In this document: piece by piece, positions 63,612 to 64,000 of the stretch | How the letters are laid out: each line of letters starts with the position of its first letter | Position numbering within the stretch: position 1 is the stretch's first letter | Origin: Sphingopyxis sp. CCNWLW2 | GTDB lineage: Bacteria > Pseudomonadota > Alphaproteobacteria > Sphingomonadales > Sphingomonadaceae | Length of the DNA: 64,000 bases | Assembly: GCF_037095755.1 (NCBI RefSeq) | Contig: NZ_JBAWKJ010000001.1 | Span: 685,001-749,000, forward strand | Direction: 5' to 3' | Made by a program: the position numbers and the translations under genes | The notes under the pieces: generated by a model | Database searches by the model: none | Told to the model about the DNA's origin: nothing | The model's input: only the letters and a program-made list of their open reading frames with translations

Positions 63612-63762
63612 GCTCGTCGTCCTTGAAGATCATGTTCGCGGCCTCTTCGTTGCGCGCGCGCGCGCTCGGCCGGAACGGCCAGGCGATAAGGGTGAGGAAC
63701 AGCAGCGCCATCGCGAGCAGCCCCCAGCTATCGGCGAAATGGCGAAGCGCGTCGTAGCTCAT
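63604..63762 (-). CDS. ccoQ: Cbb3 oxidase small subunit CcoQ (FixQ)
   Basis: This 52-residue protein has one membrane helix ([22 protein letters not shown]) followed by a basic/acidic tail [22 protein letters not shown], matching CcoQ in length and pattern. CcoQ stabilises the cbb3 complex. It starts at ATG 63760-63762, overlapping the ccoO stop by three to four bases and the ccoP start by eight. Confidence 0.9.
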   Translation of the reverse strand: MSYDALRHFADSWGLLAMALLFLTLIAWPFRPSARARNEEAANMIFKDDEHG

Positions 63763-64000
63763 CGCGCCGCCTCCGTTTCGCCGGCGCGTTCCTGCGGCGC
63801 CGCCTTGTCGACATCGACCAGCGTGCCGAGCATCTGAAGATAGGCAATCAGCGCATCCATCTCGGTCACGCGCGCGGGGTCGCCGTCAAAGTCGCGGACC
63901 TGCGCCTTCGGATAGCGCTTCTGCAGATCGCCCGCGCCGGCATCGGGGTCGGCCTGCGCCCGGATGTCATCGTTCGCCTTGGCGATGTCGGCCTTCGTAT
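63759..64000 (-). CDS. ccoO: Cbb3 oxidase monohaem subunit CcoO (FixO), 3' end
   Basis: Only the last 80 codons are in the window; the gene continues beyond the edge. The tail reads ...[40 protein letters not shown] and [16 protein letters not shown], the end of CcoO with the Met-ligand-proximal YLQMLG segment. It is the upstream neighbour of ccoQ, as in the usual ccoNOQP order. Confidence 0.9.
   Translation of the reverse strand, partial: TKADIAKANDDIRAQADPDAGAGDLQKRYPKAQVRDFDGDPARVTEMDALIAYLQMLGTLVDVDKAAPQERAGETEAAR

Noticed and set aside
1..64000. tRNA, rRNA, CRISPR, insertion sequence or prophage
   Set aside because: No cloverleaf or ribosomal segments, no regularly spaced identical repeats, and no transposase, integrase or phage structural gene was recognised.

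Overview
The window reads as a single piece of chromosome from a high-GC alphaproteobacterium. Gene content points to the Sphingomonadaceae, most likely Sphingopyxis or a close relative: the order hisS-prfA-prmC-DUF4167, a roughly 1,570-residue NAD-glutamate dehydrogenase, MocR and DUF2-type small families typical of the group, GGAAC/CGTT general-stress promoters, and a glycine C4-pathway hemA. The genus is an inference. I see no rRNA, tRNA, CRISPR array, insertion sequence, phage gene or integrase. Genes are dense, often overlap by 1-14 bases, and many start with GTG or TTG.

Layout. 1-4.1 kb: end of an acyl-CoA thioesterase gene, two adjacent paralogous DUF4139 envelope proteins whose leader carries a terminator-like hairpin, and the DUF4167 protein with a 42-bp tandem repeat. 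4.4-7.5 kb: hisS-prfA-prmC translation operon. 7.6-11.2 kb: M61 peptidase, a 128-bp palindromic element, ppa, mscS. 11.2-15.9 kb: sulfur genes (sulfurtransferase, cystathionine beta-lyase-like), a proline-rich envelope protein, queF and a hotdog thioesterase behind a palindrome. 16-23.5 kb: a small stress-promoter protein, P450, M1 aminopeptidase, HerA-like ATPase translationally coupled to a globin, RidA, VOC protein. 23.6-28.7 kb: envelope/membrane quality control (HtrA-type protease behind an EcfG-type promoter, HflKC), Mrp Fe-S carrier, CoA-binding protein. 28.7-33.4 kb: two lipoproteins, an orphan molybdenum hydroxylase large subunit, hemH. 33.5-38.9 kb: DUF1963 protein, phaB, a stem-loop cluster, a LuxR-type membrane regulator broken by one amber codon, small membrane/RHH genes, an ATP-grasp protein. 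38.9-47.3 kb: giant NAD-GDH, PAS-like protein, DUF983, MocR regulator. 47.3-54.5 kb: complete RND efflux operon (adaptor-permease-outer membrane factor) with its TetR repressor and a 12-bp motif shared by both promoters. 54.5-64 kb: OsmC, a tiny unannotated-looking transcription unit, hemA, hemN, then a cbb3 oxidase cluster ccoO-Q-P-G-H-I-S plus a small Cys-rich protein.

How the genes work together. The right-hand 9 kb is a microaerobic respiration and haem module: cbb3 oxidase subunits, the assembly set CcoGHIS, and the first and an oxygen-independent step of haem synthesis. hemN has an FNR-type box centred exactly at -41.5 from its ATG with a -10 element at -12 to -7, which predicts a leaderless, FNR-activated mRNA. 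The cco genes form a chain of 4-14-base overlaps that ends in an undescribed exported Cys-rich peptide, the best candidate here for a new cbb3 assembly or metal-handling factor. Two envelope genes (the HtrA protease and a small membrane protein) share an EcfG-type promoter. Other points worth checking are the 23-codon ORF with strong ribosome site and GNRA-capped terminator upstream of hemA, the HerA/globin pair, and the amber-interrupted regulator.
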